Below are positions 24,373 to 32,221 of a stretch of DNA of 64,000 nt, piece after piece (positions within the stretch are counted from its first letter, which is position 1; each line of letters starts with the position of its first letter). The position numbers and the translations under genes are program-made. The DNA comes from JAJFFW01 sp963922595 (GTDB lineage Bacteria > Pseudomonadota > Alphaproteobacteria > Caulobacterales > Parvularculaceae): positions 1-64,000 of the forward strand of contig CAWUIM010000002.1 in NCBI GenBank assembly GCA_963922595.1. Direction: 5' to 3'. A model generated the notes under the pieces. It saw nothing but the letters and a program-made list of their open reading frames with translations, made no database searches and had not been told where the DNA came from.

Positions 24373-25770
24373 CTAGAGATCGTCAGCAAACTCGAACGGG
24401 GCGGCGGTGCGGCGGAAATCATCTTTAAGCACCTGACGACCGATAGGAGGTTCCGCGCGCGCCGTACAATCGGTACGCTGACAAAGGCGGCACGTGACGC
24501 CGATCGGCGTCGCGGCTTCCGGGCTCAGCGAATTGTCGGCGGCGTAGATAAGGTGATGGGCGTGTTTTTGCGCGCAACCAAGCGCAACGGCGCGTTCGAC
24601 ACGCGGCGCGTTGTAGGCGCCGCCACCGGCGATCACGGTGCGCGCGATGGAGAAGAATTTCTCACCATCGGGCAACTCCACCCATTGCGTGATAATCTTC
24701 CGCGGGGACTGAAACGCATGGTGGACGGACCAGAGCGGACAGGACCCGCCGTGGCGCGCAAAGGGAAAGCCTGCGCCGTCAAGGCGTTTTGAAATATTGC
24801 CTGCGGCGTCGACACGCATGAAGAAAAAGGGAACGCCCTCGCGTCCCGGTTTCTGCAAAGTGGTGAGCCGGTGCGCCGTCTGTTCAAAGCTCGCGCCAAA
24901 TTGCCGGCCAAGCGCCTCCACATCATACTGGCGCGCCTGCGCCGCAGCGAGAAAAGGCCGGTACGGCATCATCAGGGCGCCGGCGGCATAGTTGGCGACT
25001 GCACGGCGCGCGAGATTTCGGCCGTTCTCAGTATGAAAATCCGCCTCATCCACGACAGCGTTGATCGCTTCGGTAAGTTCGAGATACGCGATCTGCAGGC
25101 AAAGCTGAAACGTGCGGCTGGCGCCGTCGAGCGTGTTTTCTAAAACGAGTTCGCGTCGGTGATGGTCGAGCCGGCGCACCGATCCCGTCATGACGTCAGG
25201 GGGCAGGCGGCGCACCGTTAGATCGTGGGCGGATTTTAGAAACGCAGCGAAGCCGCCAGTCTCAGAAACGCGTGCGGACAAGCGTTCGGCGCGTTCATCG
25301 ATCACAGGAAAGAAGTTTTGCCGCGCTGTCAGAAACTGCCGGGCGTCAGTGAGCGGATCGGTTTTGGCGATGGCGTCCGCGCCCTTGTCGGCGAGGGCGA
25401 TCTGTCCGTCCTGATACGCTGCGTAGAGACGCATTAACGCTTCTGAAACGCCGGGATATCCGACGGCGACGTCTTCGGCTTCGCTCGGCGCAAAATCGAT
25501 GTCGGCGAACAACGGATCGCCAAAGACGGCGCCGACCCGTTTGGCGTGGCTTTCGTTACTGGCGTCGGCGAGGCTGTTGAGATCCACTTTGTAGGTGGCC
25601 GCTAGACGCAACAGCATGTCGGCTGTCACGGCGCGCTGGTTGCGCTCCATCAACGCCACGTAAGAAGCGGAAATGTTCAAATCCGCCGCCATCGCAGCCT
25701 GCGTGAGGCCCATATCGCGGCGCATGCGTCTCAGTTTTGCGCCAATGTAAACGCTGCGGTCGCGGGCCAT
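24373..25770 (-). CDS. ScfR/RamB-type short-chain fatty acyl regulator (XRE helix-turn-helix)
   Basis: The 465-residue protein begins with an XRE helix-turn-helix (KLRRMRRDMGLTQAAMAADL, ISASYVALMERNQRAVT), followed by an ImmA/IrrE-like segment (RRAVANYAAGALMMPYRPFL) and the C-terminal ScfRs domain with SCPLWSVHHAFQSPRKIITQ and the cysteine group VTCRLCQRTDCTARAEP. Relatives such as RamB and ScfR control isocitrate lyase, acetate and propionate genes by sensing acyl-CoAs. It is divergent from aceA, with a perfect palindrome between them, so it very probably regulates aceA and itself. Confidence 0.9.
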   Translation of the reverse strand: MARDRSVYIGAKLRRMRRDMGLTQAAMAADLNISASYVALMERNQRAVTADMLLRLAATYKVDLNSLADASNESHAKRVGAVFGDPLFADIDFAPSEAEDVAVGYPGVSEALMRLYAAYQDGQIALADKGADAIAKTDPLTDARQFLTARQNFFPVIDERAERLSARVSETGGFAAFLKSAHDLTVRRLPPDVMTGSVRRLDHHRRELVLENTLDGASRTFQLCLQIAYLELTEAINAVVDEADFHTENGRNLARRAVANYAAGALMMPYRPFLAAAQARQYDVEALGRQFGASFEQTAHRLTTLQKPGREGVPFFFMRVDAAGNISKRLDGAGFPFARHGGSCPLWSVHHAFQSPRKIITQWVELPDGEKFFSIARTVIAGGGAYNAPRVERAVALGCAQKHAHHLIYAADNSLSPEAATPIGVTCRLCQRTDCTARAEPPIGRQVLKDDFRRTAAPFEFADDL

Positions 25771-25818
25771 CAGAAATCCGGCTTGTTAACGTTGCACAAG
25801 GTAGAAATGTCAATATCG

Positions 25819-25841
25819 CACATAATTACAAAAATTATGTG
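25819..25841. promoter_or_regulatory. Palindromic operator candidate between scfR and aceA
   Basis: CACATAATT (25819-25827) and AATTATGTG (25833-25841) are perfect inverted 9-bp arms separated by five bases. The site is 49 bp before the scfR-like start and 126 bp before aceA. Its symmetry and position suit a dimeric HTH regulator such as the adjacent ScfR/RamB-type protein. Confidence 0.6.
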
Positions 25842-25966
25842 TAAGAATCCACAAGTCAACGATTTTGCGGCTGCACAAAGGGGAAAACGGCATGGTACTC
25901 GCTCTCTAACGGCGGTCCGACCCTGCTATCCGGACCGGTTCCCACTATGAGCGTATGGAGCGTAAC

Positions 25967-27559
25967 ATGACTTTTTCCAATGATCTCAATGAGATGGCGC
26001 AGCTAATCAAAAGCCATGACGGCACATGGGACGGCATCAGCGCCGAATCGGTGGCGCGGATGCGCGCCCAGAACAAATTCAAAACCGGTCTCGACATTGC
26101 GCGCTATACGGCGCAGATCATGCGCGAAGACATGGCCGCTTATGACGCCGATCCGGCGAATTACACACAATCGCTCGGCTGCTGGCATGGGTTCATCGGC
26201 CAACAAAAGATGATCTCCATTAAAAAGCATTTCGGCGACACCAAACGGCGCTACCTCTATCTCTCCGGGTGGATGGTTGCGGCTCTGCGGTCCGAATTTG
26301 GTCCATTGCCTGATCAGTCCATGCACGAGAAGACATCCGTGCCGGCGCTCATTGAGGAGCTTTACACATTTTTGCGTCAGGCGGACGCTCGCGAGCTTGG
26401 CGGTCTCTTTCGCGATATCGATGCGGCGCGCGCCGCGGGCGATCGCGCGAAAGAGCAGGAATTGATGGCCGCGGTCGATAATCACAAAACCCATGTGGTG
26501 CCGATTATCGCAGACATTGATGCGGGTTTCGGCAACGCAGAAGCCACGTATCTGCTCGCCAAGAAAATGATCGAAGCGGGCGCCTGCGCCTTGCAGATCG
26601 AAAATCAGGTCTCGGATGAGAAGCAATGCGGTCACCAGGACGGAAAAGTGACCGTGCCTCATGAAGATTTCCTCGCAAAGGTTCGCGCCTGCCGGTACGC
26701 ATTCCTCGAGCTTGGTGTGGAAGACGGGATCGTCGTTACGCGCACGGACTCCCTCGGCGCAGGTCTGACAAAACAGATCGCATTCTCAAAAGAGCCGGGT
26801 GATCTTGGTGATCAGTACAATGCGTTCCTCGATTGCGAAGAAGTCACCGAAGCCGAATTGTCGCCTAGCGATGTGGTGATCAAGCGCGACGGTAAGCTAA
26901 TGCGGCCAAAGCGTCTGCCGTCGAACCTCTTCCAGTTCAAGCCGGGTACCGGCGAGGATCGTTGCGTTCTCGACTGCATCACGTCGCTTCAGAACGGCGC
27001 CGATCTTCTGTGGATCGAGACAGAAAAACCGCATGTGGAACAGATCGCTGGTATGGTCGATCGGATCCGCGCGGTCATTCCAAACGCAAAACTTGTTTAC
27101 AACAACTCGCCGTCCTTCAACTGGACGTTGAATTTCCGCCAGCAGGTGTTCGACGCCTGGAGCGCGGACGGCAAAAACGTCCTCTCTTACGATCGCGACA
27201 ATCTGATGAGCGTTGAGTATGACGATACGGAACTGGCGAAGGAAGCCGATGACCGCATTCGCACGTTCCAGCGCGACGGATCAAAACGCGCAGGAATCTT
27301 CCATCATCTAATCACGTTGCCGACGTATCACACGGCGGCGCTTTCAACCGATAATCTGGCGAAAGAATATTTCGGCGACGCCGCCATGTTGGGGTATGTG
27401 AAAAACGTTCAGCGTGAAGAAATTCGCCAGGGCATCGCCTGCGTCAAGCACCAGAACATGGCGGGGTCAGACATTGGCGATGATCACAAGGAATATTTCG
27501 CGGGCGACGCAGCGCTTAAGGCCGCTGGCGAAGACAACACGATGAATCAGTTCGGCTAA
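25967..27559 (+). CDS. aceA: Isocitrate lyase
   Basis: The protein has 530 residues from ATG 25967, with GGAG seven bases ahead; ATG 25955 is in frame but has no such site. The length matches the 531-residue Pseudomonas-type ICL rather than the 430-residue E. coli enzyme. Key segments are LGCWHGFIGQQKMISIKKHF, VPIIADIDAGFGNAEATYLL, the catalytic-cysteine loop DEKQCGHQDGKVTVPHEDF and NNSPSFNWTLNF. It splits isocitrate into succinate and glyoxylate, the first step of the glyoxylate shunt, needed for growth on acetate or fatty acids. Malate synthase is not in the window. Confidence 0.96.
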   Translation: MTFSNDLNEMAQLIKSHDGTWDGISAESVARMRAQNKFKTGLDIARYTAQIMREDMAAYDADPANYTQSLGCWHGFIGQQKMISIKKHFGDTKRRYLYLSGWMVAALRSEFGPLPDQSMHEKTSVPALIEELYTFLRQADARELGGLFRDIDAARAAGDRAKEQELMAAVDNHKTHVVPIIADIDAGFGNAEATYLLAKKMIEAGACALQIENQVSDEKQCGHQDGKVTVPHEDFLAKVRACRYAFLELGVEDGIVVTRTDSLGAGLTKQIAFSKEPGDLGDQYNAFLDCEEVTEAELSPSDVVIKRDGKLMRPKRLPSNLFQFKPGTGEDRCVLDCITSLQNGADLLWIETEKPHVEQIAGMVDRIRAVIPNAKLVYNNSPSFNWTLNFRQQVFDAWSADGKNVLSYDRDNLMSVEYDDTELAKEADDRIRTFQRDGSKRAGIFHHLITLPTYHTAALSTDNLAKEYFGDAAMLGYVKNVQREEIRQGIACVKHQNMAGSDIGDDHKEYFAGDAALKAAGEDNTMNQFG

Positions 27560-27602
27560 CTGAAAAGACTTCGGGAGGAAGCGCCCAGTCGCTGGGCGGA
27601 AG

Positions 27603-27632
27603 GGCGGCGCCGCTGGCGTCGCCTTATTTTTT
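27603..27632 (+). terminator. Rho-independent terminator of aceA
   Basis: A 9-bp stem GGCGGCGCC/GGCGTCGCC with one G-T pair and a three-base loop is followed by TTATTTTTT, 43 bp after the aceA stop. Confidence 0.85.
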
Positions 27633-27671
27633 GCGCAGTCTTGATGCGTTGAAAATTCAGCAACCAATTAA

Positions 27672-28349
27672 GTGAAAGTCAACATTAGCGCTGTTCTATT
27701 AGCGGTGATAATTGGCGTCTCTGCTATTAACGGTCCTTCCATGATTAAGTCGTCGGATCTTCTTTTTGAAGCAAACGAACTCTATCTCGAAGAAGAGTAC
27801 CAGGATTGCATTCCTTTTTTTGAAGAATGCTTAGGAAATAAAGAGGAGGAAGCGGCTACGTTTCTTGGTTTGATTTATGAAAACGGTTATTCTGTCGATG
27901 AAGATAGGGGTAGAGCGCTTAAATATTATCTACAAGGAGTAAGTTTGGGGTCGGTGAGATCAATGTATTATGCTGCAATTCTCTTTGGCGATGAAGGAGA
28001 TTTTGATTCAGCGTTACGGTTGTTAAAGGCGGCGGCATCGCAAAACTTTGTGAGAGCGCAAGCGCTGCTCGGATTCTTTTTCCGCGAGGGTCCTTATAAC
28101 TACAGAAACAAAGAGCAGGCAAAAATATTTCTAAAAGAAGCTTCCGATAATGGCCATTTTCTCGCGAAGGGCGCCTACGCCAATATTTTATGGCGCACTG
28201 GCAAGATGACGGATTGGTTTGTCGCTTACTCTTTAATTCCACGTTTCTTTTACCGCGTCATCTTGCGCATGGCCTGGCCGAACGACGACGAGTCCGACAT
28301 CGCTTGCAAATCGATAGTGAAGAGATGGCGAAATTTGATGAGGCTCTAA
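27672..28349 (+). CDS. Sel1-like repeat protein, low GC
   Basis: The 225-residue protein starts at GTG 27672 with a hydrophobic N-terminus (VNISAVLLAVIIGVSAINGP), possibly a signal or anchor. The body contains TPR/Sel1-like helical repeats: ATFLGLIYENGYSVDEDRGR, ALKYYLQGVSLGSVRSMYYA, ALRLLKAAASQNFVRAQALL and FLKEASDNGHFLAKGAYANI. Sel1 repeats serve protein-protein binding in envelope or signalling roles. The coding sequence is clearly richer in A and T and in codons such as TTA, AAA and TAT than its neighbours, suggesting recent acquisition. It overlaps the convergent lipoprotein gene by four bases. Confidence 0.75.
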   Translation: MKVNISAVLLAVIIGVSAINGPSMIKSSDLLFEANELYLEEEYQDCIPFFEECLGNKEEEAATFLGLIYENGYSVDEDRGRALKYYLQGVSLGSVRSMYYAAILFGDEGDFDSALRLLKAAASQNFVRAQALLGFFFREGPYNYRNKEQAKIFLKEASDNGHFLAKGAYANILWRTGKMTDWFVAYSLIPRFFYRVILRMAWPNDDESDIACKSIVKRWRNLMRL

Positions 28350-28972
28350 CGGTTTCCCCCGACCGGCGCCATTTCTAAGGCATCAGTTTTTGGAGCGTCG
28401 GCAGCGCCGTCGCTGGCGGTTTCTCGATCGATATCTTTGTTTTCTTCCATGGCGCCTTCGCCCTCGGCCGCGGTTTCTGCTTCCATTGCAGCATCCTCTT
28501 CCGCTACCTCATCGTCACCCACAATCGCTTCGCAGCCCTTGGCCAGCATCACGCCTTCTAGACGCGCCAGTTTGACATTGGCCTCGCCGATCGCCTCGTT
28601 CCGCGCGGCGGACCGGAAGGCGGAGCCGGTGACGAGCGGCGCGAAGCCGGCGCCGGGGATCGTCGACTTCACAGCGGTCAAGGCGACCGACGCAGCGGTT
28701 TGCGGCGGCTTCAGATCTTTCGCCTTGCTCACTTGCGAGGCGTCAGTGAAGTCGACCGTTCGCGGTTTCACGGTGGCGCCGGCGATTTGTTCGGCGAGGC
28801 CGAGATGGCTGTCCTGAAGCGCGTCGCATTCCATCGTCGCCATGTCGCCGTCTTTGATGGCTTCAGCCGCAGCAGCGAGCGCTTTGGGTTGCACTGTCGT
28901 CTTTGAAGAGCACGCGCCAAGCGCAATGACAGCAAAGACAAAGCCGCCCGTCCGCACAATCTTATTTCTCAT
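28346..28972 (-). CDS. Lipoprotein of unknown function with acidic tail
   Basis: The protein has 208 residues from ATG 28972, preceded by GGGAG at eight bases. A lipoprotein signal is evident (GGFVFAVIALGACSSK, cysteine after LGA). The mature part has two cysteines (TMECDALQD, AKGCEAIVGD) and a low-complexity acidic C-terminus rich in E, A and D. No family is recognised. It follows galU and the DUF3089 gene on the same strand, but the 50-bp gap before it may hold its own promoter. Confidence 0.7.
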   Translation of the reverse strand: MRNKIVRTGGFVFAVIALGACSSKTTVQPKALAAAAEAIKDGDMATMECDALQDSHLGLAEQIAGATVKPRTVDFTDASQVSKAKDLKPPQTAASVALTAVKSTIPGAGFAPLVTGSAFRSAARNEAIGEANVKLARLEGVMLAKGCEAIVGDDEVAEEDAAMEAETAAEGEGAMEENKDIDRETASDGAADAPKTDALEMAPVGGNR

Positions 28973-29022
28973 GGTTTGAACTCCCATTTGATTGGTCTTT
29001 GATATTTGAGAGGTGTGGACCG

Positions 29023-29895
29023 TTAGCCGAGGCGCGTTTTCGCGTATGTTTCAAACGCTGCGCCGAACCCTTCATCCTGCAGGCCGAGATCAAGATTTGC
29101 CTGCAGCCAGCCGAGTTTTGAGCCGCAATCATGGATCACGCCCTGGCAGATACAGGCGTGAAACGTCTGTTGCGTGTTGAGCTTGTTCATGGAATCCGTA
29201 AGCTGAATTTCGCCGCCTGCGCCGCGTTCCTGCGTTTCAAGCAACTTAAAAATTTCCGGTTGCAGAATATAGCGGCCGATAATGCGGAAATTCGACGGCG
29301 CTTTGTCTGCAGGCGGTTTTTCGACCATGCCCGCCATTTCAATCAGATTGCCTTTTTGGCCTTTCGGATCGATCACGCCGTATTTCGAGGTGTCTTCGCG
29401 CGGCACCTCTTCGACCGCGACCACATTGCCGCCGCCGGTCGCTTCATAGGCCTCGACCATCTGTTTCAGAAATCCAGGCCGCGATGGGACGATTTCGTCG
29501 GGCAGGGAGACCGCAAACGGTTCGTCGCCGACAATTGCGCGCGCGCACCATACTGCGTGCCCGAGGCCGAGCGGCGCCTGTTGGCGCGTGTAGGAAACTT
29601 CGCCTGCTTCCGGCATGGCCGCCAACAACCCATCAAGCATGTCGGTTTTATTTTTTGCCTTGAGCGTTTCTTCCAATTCAAAAGCGTGATCGAAATAGTC
29701 CTCAATCGCTGTTTTGCCGCGGCCGGTGACGAGGACGATATGCTCAATGCCAGCTTCACGCGCTTCTTCGACCACATAGTCAATGAGCGGACGATCGACC
29801 ACCGTCAAAAGTTCCTTCGGGATCGACTTTGTGGCTGGCAGGACGCGCGTGCCGAGGCCGGCGACGGGAATGACAACTTTTTTGACGGGCTTCAT
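29023..29895 (-). CDS. galU: UTP--glucose-1-phosphate uridylyltransferase
   Basis: The 290-residue protein is the usual GalU length. Motifs are VVIPVAGLGTRVLPATKSIP (nucleotide binding), KELLTVVDRPLIDYVVEEA, LGLGHAVWCARAIVGDEPFA and FRIIGRYILQPEIFKLLE. It makes UDP-glucose for exopolysaccharide, LPS and membrane glycolipids. It lies 21 bp after the DUF3089 gene and may be transcribed with it. UDP-glucose supply ties it functionally to the polysaccharide genes near the left end. Confidence 0.95.
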   Translation of the reverse strand: MKPVKKVVIPVAGLGTRVLPATKSIPKELLTVVDRPLIDYVVEEAREAGIEHIVLVTGRGKTAIEDYFDHAFELEETLKAKNKTDMLDGLLAAMPEAGEVSYTRQQAPLGLGHAVWCARAIVGDEPFAVSLPDEIVPSRPGFLKQMVEAYEATGGGNVVAVEEVPREDTSKYGVIDPKGQKGNLIEMAGMVEKPPADKAPSNFRIIGRYILQPEIFKLLETQERGAGGEIQLTDSMNKLNTQQTFHACICQGVIHDCGSKLGWLQANLDLGLQDEGFGAAFETYAKTRLG

Positions 29896-29916
29896 GGGAA
29901 AACCTTTGCGTGAAGA

Positions 29917-31119
29917 TCAATCCGGGACCTTATTGATGGGACTGTCGATGATTTCAACCGCTTCGGTGATCGGCGCCAGATTGGTCGCTTCTTCGGTGAG
30001 TTTGGCCTGGGTGAGCGCAACGCGGCGGGCCGCGTCGGCCCGTAAATCGTGGTAAAAGAGATTAAAGGGTTGCGCCTTCCACTTAGCTGCGAACCAACGG
30101 CTACGCCGTAGATAGCTTTGGCGCGGGCGATCCACAATCAGAACGCCTCGTTCGCACGCCGCCCCGAGCGTTTGCGCCATCGTTGAGGGCGTCTCGCCCA
30201 GTTGCAGGCCGGTGGCCGACGCGGCGCCGACATGGACGTCTGAAGTCTCATACGCGCCGCCGGGGCGCCAGTTCAGCGGATTGACGCAAACTGGCAATTC
30301 CCCGGTGATGGTCTCAAGGGCGCCGGCGCCGGTCCACCCGAGCATGCGCGCACGCAAACGGCGCGTCTCGCTGTCAGGGCGCGCTTCGCGCGCCACATAA
30401 CTGACGACGCACCGGAAATCCTCCGGCCCGTCGCACACGCGCATCGCGGGCGCCGTGCGCGAAAAGAATGAGGGCGGCGTTGCGTGATCGATAATGTAGG
30501 CCGCTGCGAGCCTTCGCCTCAGGACATCGTCATCGGCGATGCGCGCCGAGAGAAGGCCGAGCGCATGGAGACCGCCTTGTCCGTAGCCCACAATCAGGAT
30601 CGGGCGTTCCGGATCAGTTGACTGACGTAAGAATTCCTCGAAGGCTTTGCGCACATCGCCAAACGCCGCCTCTTGAGCGGCGACGCCGTCATATTTGTGC
30701 GTGAAAAGAGCATAGAGCGTCGCCTGGCGATAACGCGGCGCATAAACCGCGCCAAGATCGTAAAACGGGCCGACCTCGTTTGGCGCCGCCGTGCGTTTCA
30801 AGACTTCTTGTGACGCAGGGTCAGCGAGCGGCGCGTTCCAATAGTCGCGCGAATAGGCCGTCGTCGAATGGACGTAAAAGATATCGGCCGCCCCTCGCGC
30901 TTGCGCGTCCGGCCACAACGCCCAGGCGCCGCGCGCGCCGTATTCCGGCGCCGGCGGGAGAGGGAGCGTTTGAAAGGGCGTGCGGGGGTTGATCAGAAAG
31001 CGGGCCAGATTGTCCTGAAACAGGAACGCCGCCCCCGCGATCAGGCTGACGGCCGCAAGGCCGCCCAGGACCGCCGACCAAAGCCGCCATGGTTGATTTT
31101 TTTCACCGCTGCGGCTCAC
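29917..31119 (-). CDS. DUF3089 family alpha/beta-hydrolase-fold protein lacking the nucleophile serine
   Basis: The protein has 400 residues from GTG 31119, chosen because codons upstream to ATG 31215 overlap an inverted repeat and look non-coding. A membrane anchor at about 15-36 (AVLGGLAAVSLIAGAAFLFQ) is followed by DIFYVHSTTAYSRDYWNAPL and VYAPRYRQATLYALF, typical of DUF3089, and a fold resembling lipases. The nucleophile elbow, G-H-S-Q-G in relatives, reads GYGQGG here with glycine 180 in place of serine. It may be catalytically inactive or use another residue. It is probably periplasmic. Confidence 0.75.
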   Translation of the reverse strand: MSRSGEKNQPWRLWSAVLGGLAAVSLIAGAAFLFQDNLARFLINPRTPFQTLPLPPAPEYGARGAWALWPDAQARGAADIFYVHSTTAYSRDYWNAPLADPASQEVLKRTAAPNEVGPFYDLGAVYAPRYRQATLYALFTHKYDGVAAQEAAFGDVRKAFEEFLRQSTDPERPILIVGYGQGGLHALGLLSARIADDDVLRRRLAAAYIIDHATPPSFFSRTAPAMRVCDGPEDFRCVVSYVAREARPDSETRRLRARMLGWTGAGALETITGELPVCVNPLNWRPGGAYETSDVHVGAASATGLQLGETPSTMAQTLGAACERGVLIVDRPRQSYLRRSRWFAAKWKAQPFNLFYHDLRADAARRVALTQAKLTEEATNLAPITEAVEIIDSPINKVPD

Positions 31120-31180
31120 TTTCGCCCCATACGCGCCGGAAAATCCATGATAATTTGATGCGGAGAAATGGAAAGCTTGT

Positions 31181-31207
31181 AAACCCCTAAGGAAAATTTC
31201 GGGGTTT
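31181..31207. other. Inverted repeat upstream of the DUF3089 gene
   Basis: AAACCCC (31181-31187) and GGGGTTT (31201-31207) form a 7-bp stem with a 13-base loop in the 163-bp divergent region before the DUF502 gene. It may be an operator or a leader hairpin. It argues that the DUF3089 coding region starts downstream of it. Confidence 0.4.
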
Positions 31208-31282
31208 CGTGACATTTTCTCCGTAGATTAATGGGGTGATCCTCCCTAGGTCATCTCGAAGGGACAAGCACCAAGGCCGACC

Positions 31283-32074
31283 ATGACCGACAAAAAAGAC
31301 AGCGAAAGCAAGGAAAACCCGCTCGGCGATGGCGGGCTGATCAAGCACCACCGGCAGAGTTTTTTCGGATCGATCCGGTCGAGCTTTTTGGCGGGGATCG
31401 TTGTCGCGGCGCCGATCGGGATCACCGTGGCGATCGTTTATTGGTTCGTCACCGGCCCCATGGCCAAGCTCGATATCTTTGTGCGTCGCTGGGCGCCAAA
31501 TATCGGCAATGAGAATATTGACCGGATCATCGACGTGATCCCTGGCGCCGGCGTTCTAGTCGCCATTATCGCGCTGATTATTCTCGGGACGCTCGCCAAG
31601 AACTTCATCGGCCGCGCTTTCATCAAGGCGGGCGAGGATATTCTCGATTCCATGCCGGTCGTGCGCAATCTCTATCGGTTTTTCAAAAACGTGTTTGAGA
31701 CGGCGCTCCAGCAATCGGACCGCTCGTTTCAGGAAGTGGCGCTTGTGGAGTATCCGCGAAAAGGCGCTTGGGTGATGGCGTTTGTTGTGGGCTCCGCCAA
31801 GGGTGAAATTCCGCAAAAGCTCAATGACCAGGGCGAAGACCTCACGTCGATCTTTATCCCGACCGTGCCGAACCCCACATCCGGGTTTTTGCTCTTTGTT
31901 CCGTCTGCTGATCTGCGCCGGCTTGATATGTCGGTTGAAGACGCAGCCAAAGTCGTCTTCTCTCTCGGGCTCGTGGCGCCGAAATACGCCGATCCAGACG
32001 AGGCGTTGGAAGAGCTGCAAAAACTCGCTGACGTCGCAACAGAAGAAAAGCCTAAGAACCGCTTTTTCGGATAG
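31283..32074 (+). CDS. DUF502 family membrane protein
   Basis: The 263-residue protein has two membrane segments (about 34-56, FLAGIVVAAPIGITVAIVYW, and about 87-106, VLVAIIALIILGTLAKNFIG) and the family signature IFIPTVPNPTSGFLLFVPSA. The N-terminal 30 residues are charged. DUF502 proteins are widespread in alphaproteobacteria, commonly near recG as here (2.3 kb away), but their role is unknown. It is likely a single-gene unit: a 147-bp gap follows. Confidence 0.88.
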   Translation: MTDKKDSESKENPLGDGGLIKHHRQSFFGSIRSSFLAGIVVAAPIGITVAIVYWFVTGPMAKLDIFVRRWAPNIGNENIDRIIDVIPGAGVLVAIIALIILGTLAKNFIGRAFIKAGEDILDSMPVVRNLYRFFKNVFETALQQSDRSFQEVALVEYPRKGAWVMAFVVGSAKGEIPQKLNDQGEDLTSIFIPTVPNPTSGFLLFVPSADLRRLDMSVEDAAKVVFSLGLVAPKYADPDEALEELQKLADVATEEKPKNRFFG

Positions 32075-32221
32075 GCTTTCGGTTGCGGCCGCGTTTTTTG
32101 AAAATAACCAAGCCTTCTCGATCCGAATGCTCAGCGGCTGGTTTGCGCGTATGGGAGGACATTCTCGCTGCGTCGGTGTAGCCTGAGACGGCCTTTGGGA
32201 GAAACCTCATCGGCTGTCTGG

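Noticed and set aside
31120..31215. N-terminal extension of the DUF3089 protein to ATG 31215
   Set aside because: The added residues are not protein-like, the ribosome-binding site is too close to that ATG and the stretch overlaps an inverted repeat. GTG 31119 is preferred.
32047..32078. Inverted repeat AAAGCCTA/TAGGCTTT at the end of the DUF502 gene
   Set aside because: The stem spans the stop codon, the loop is long and no T run follows. It is not a convincing terminator.
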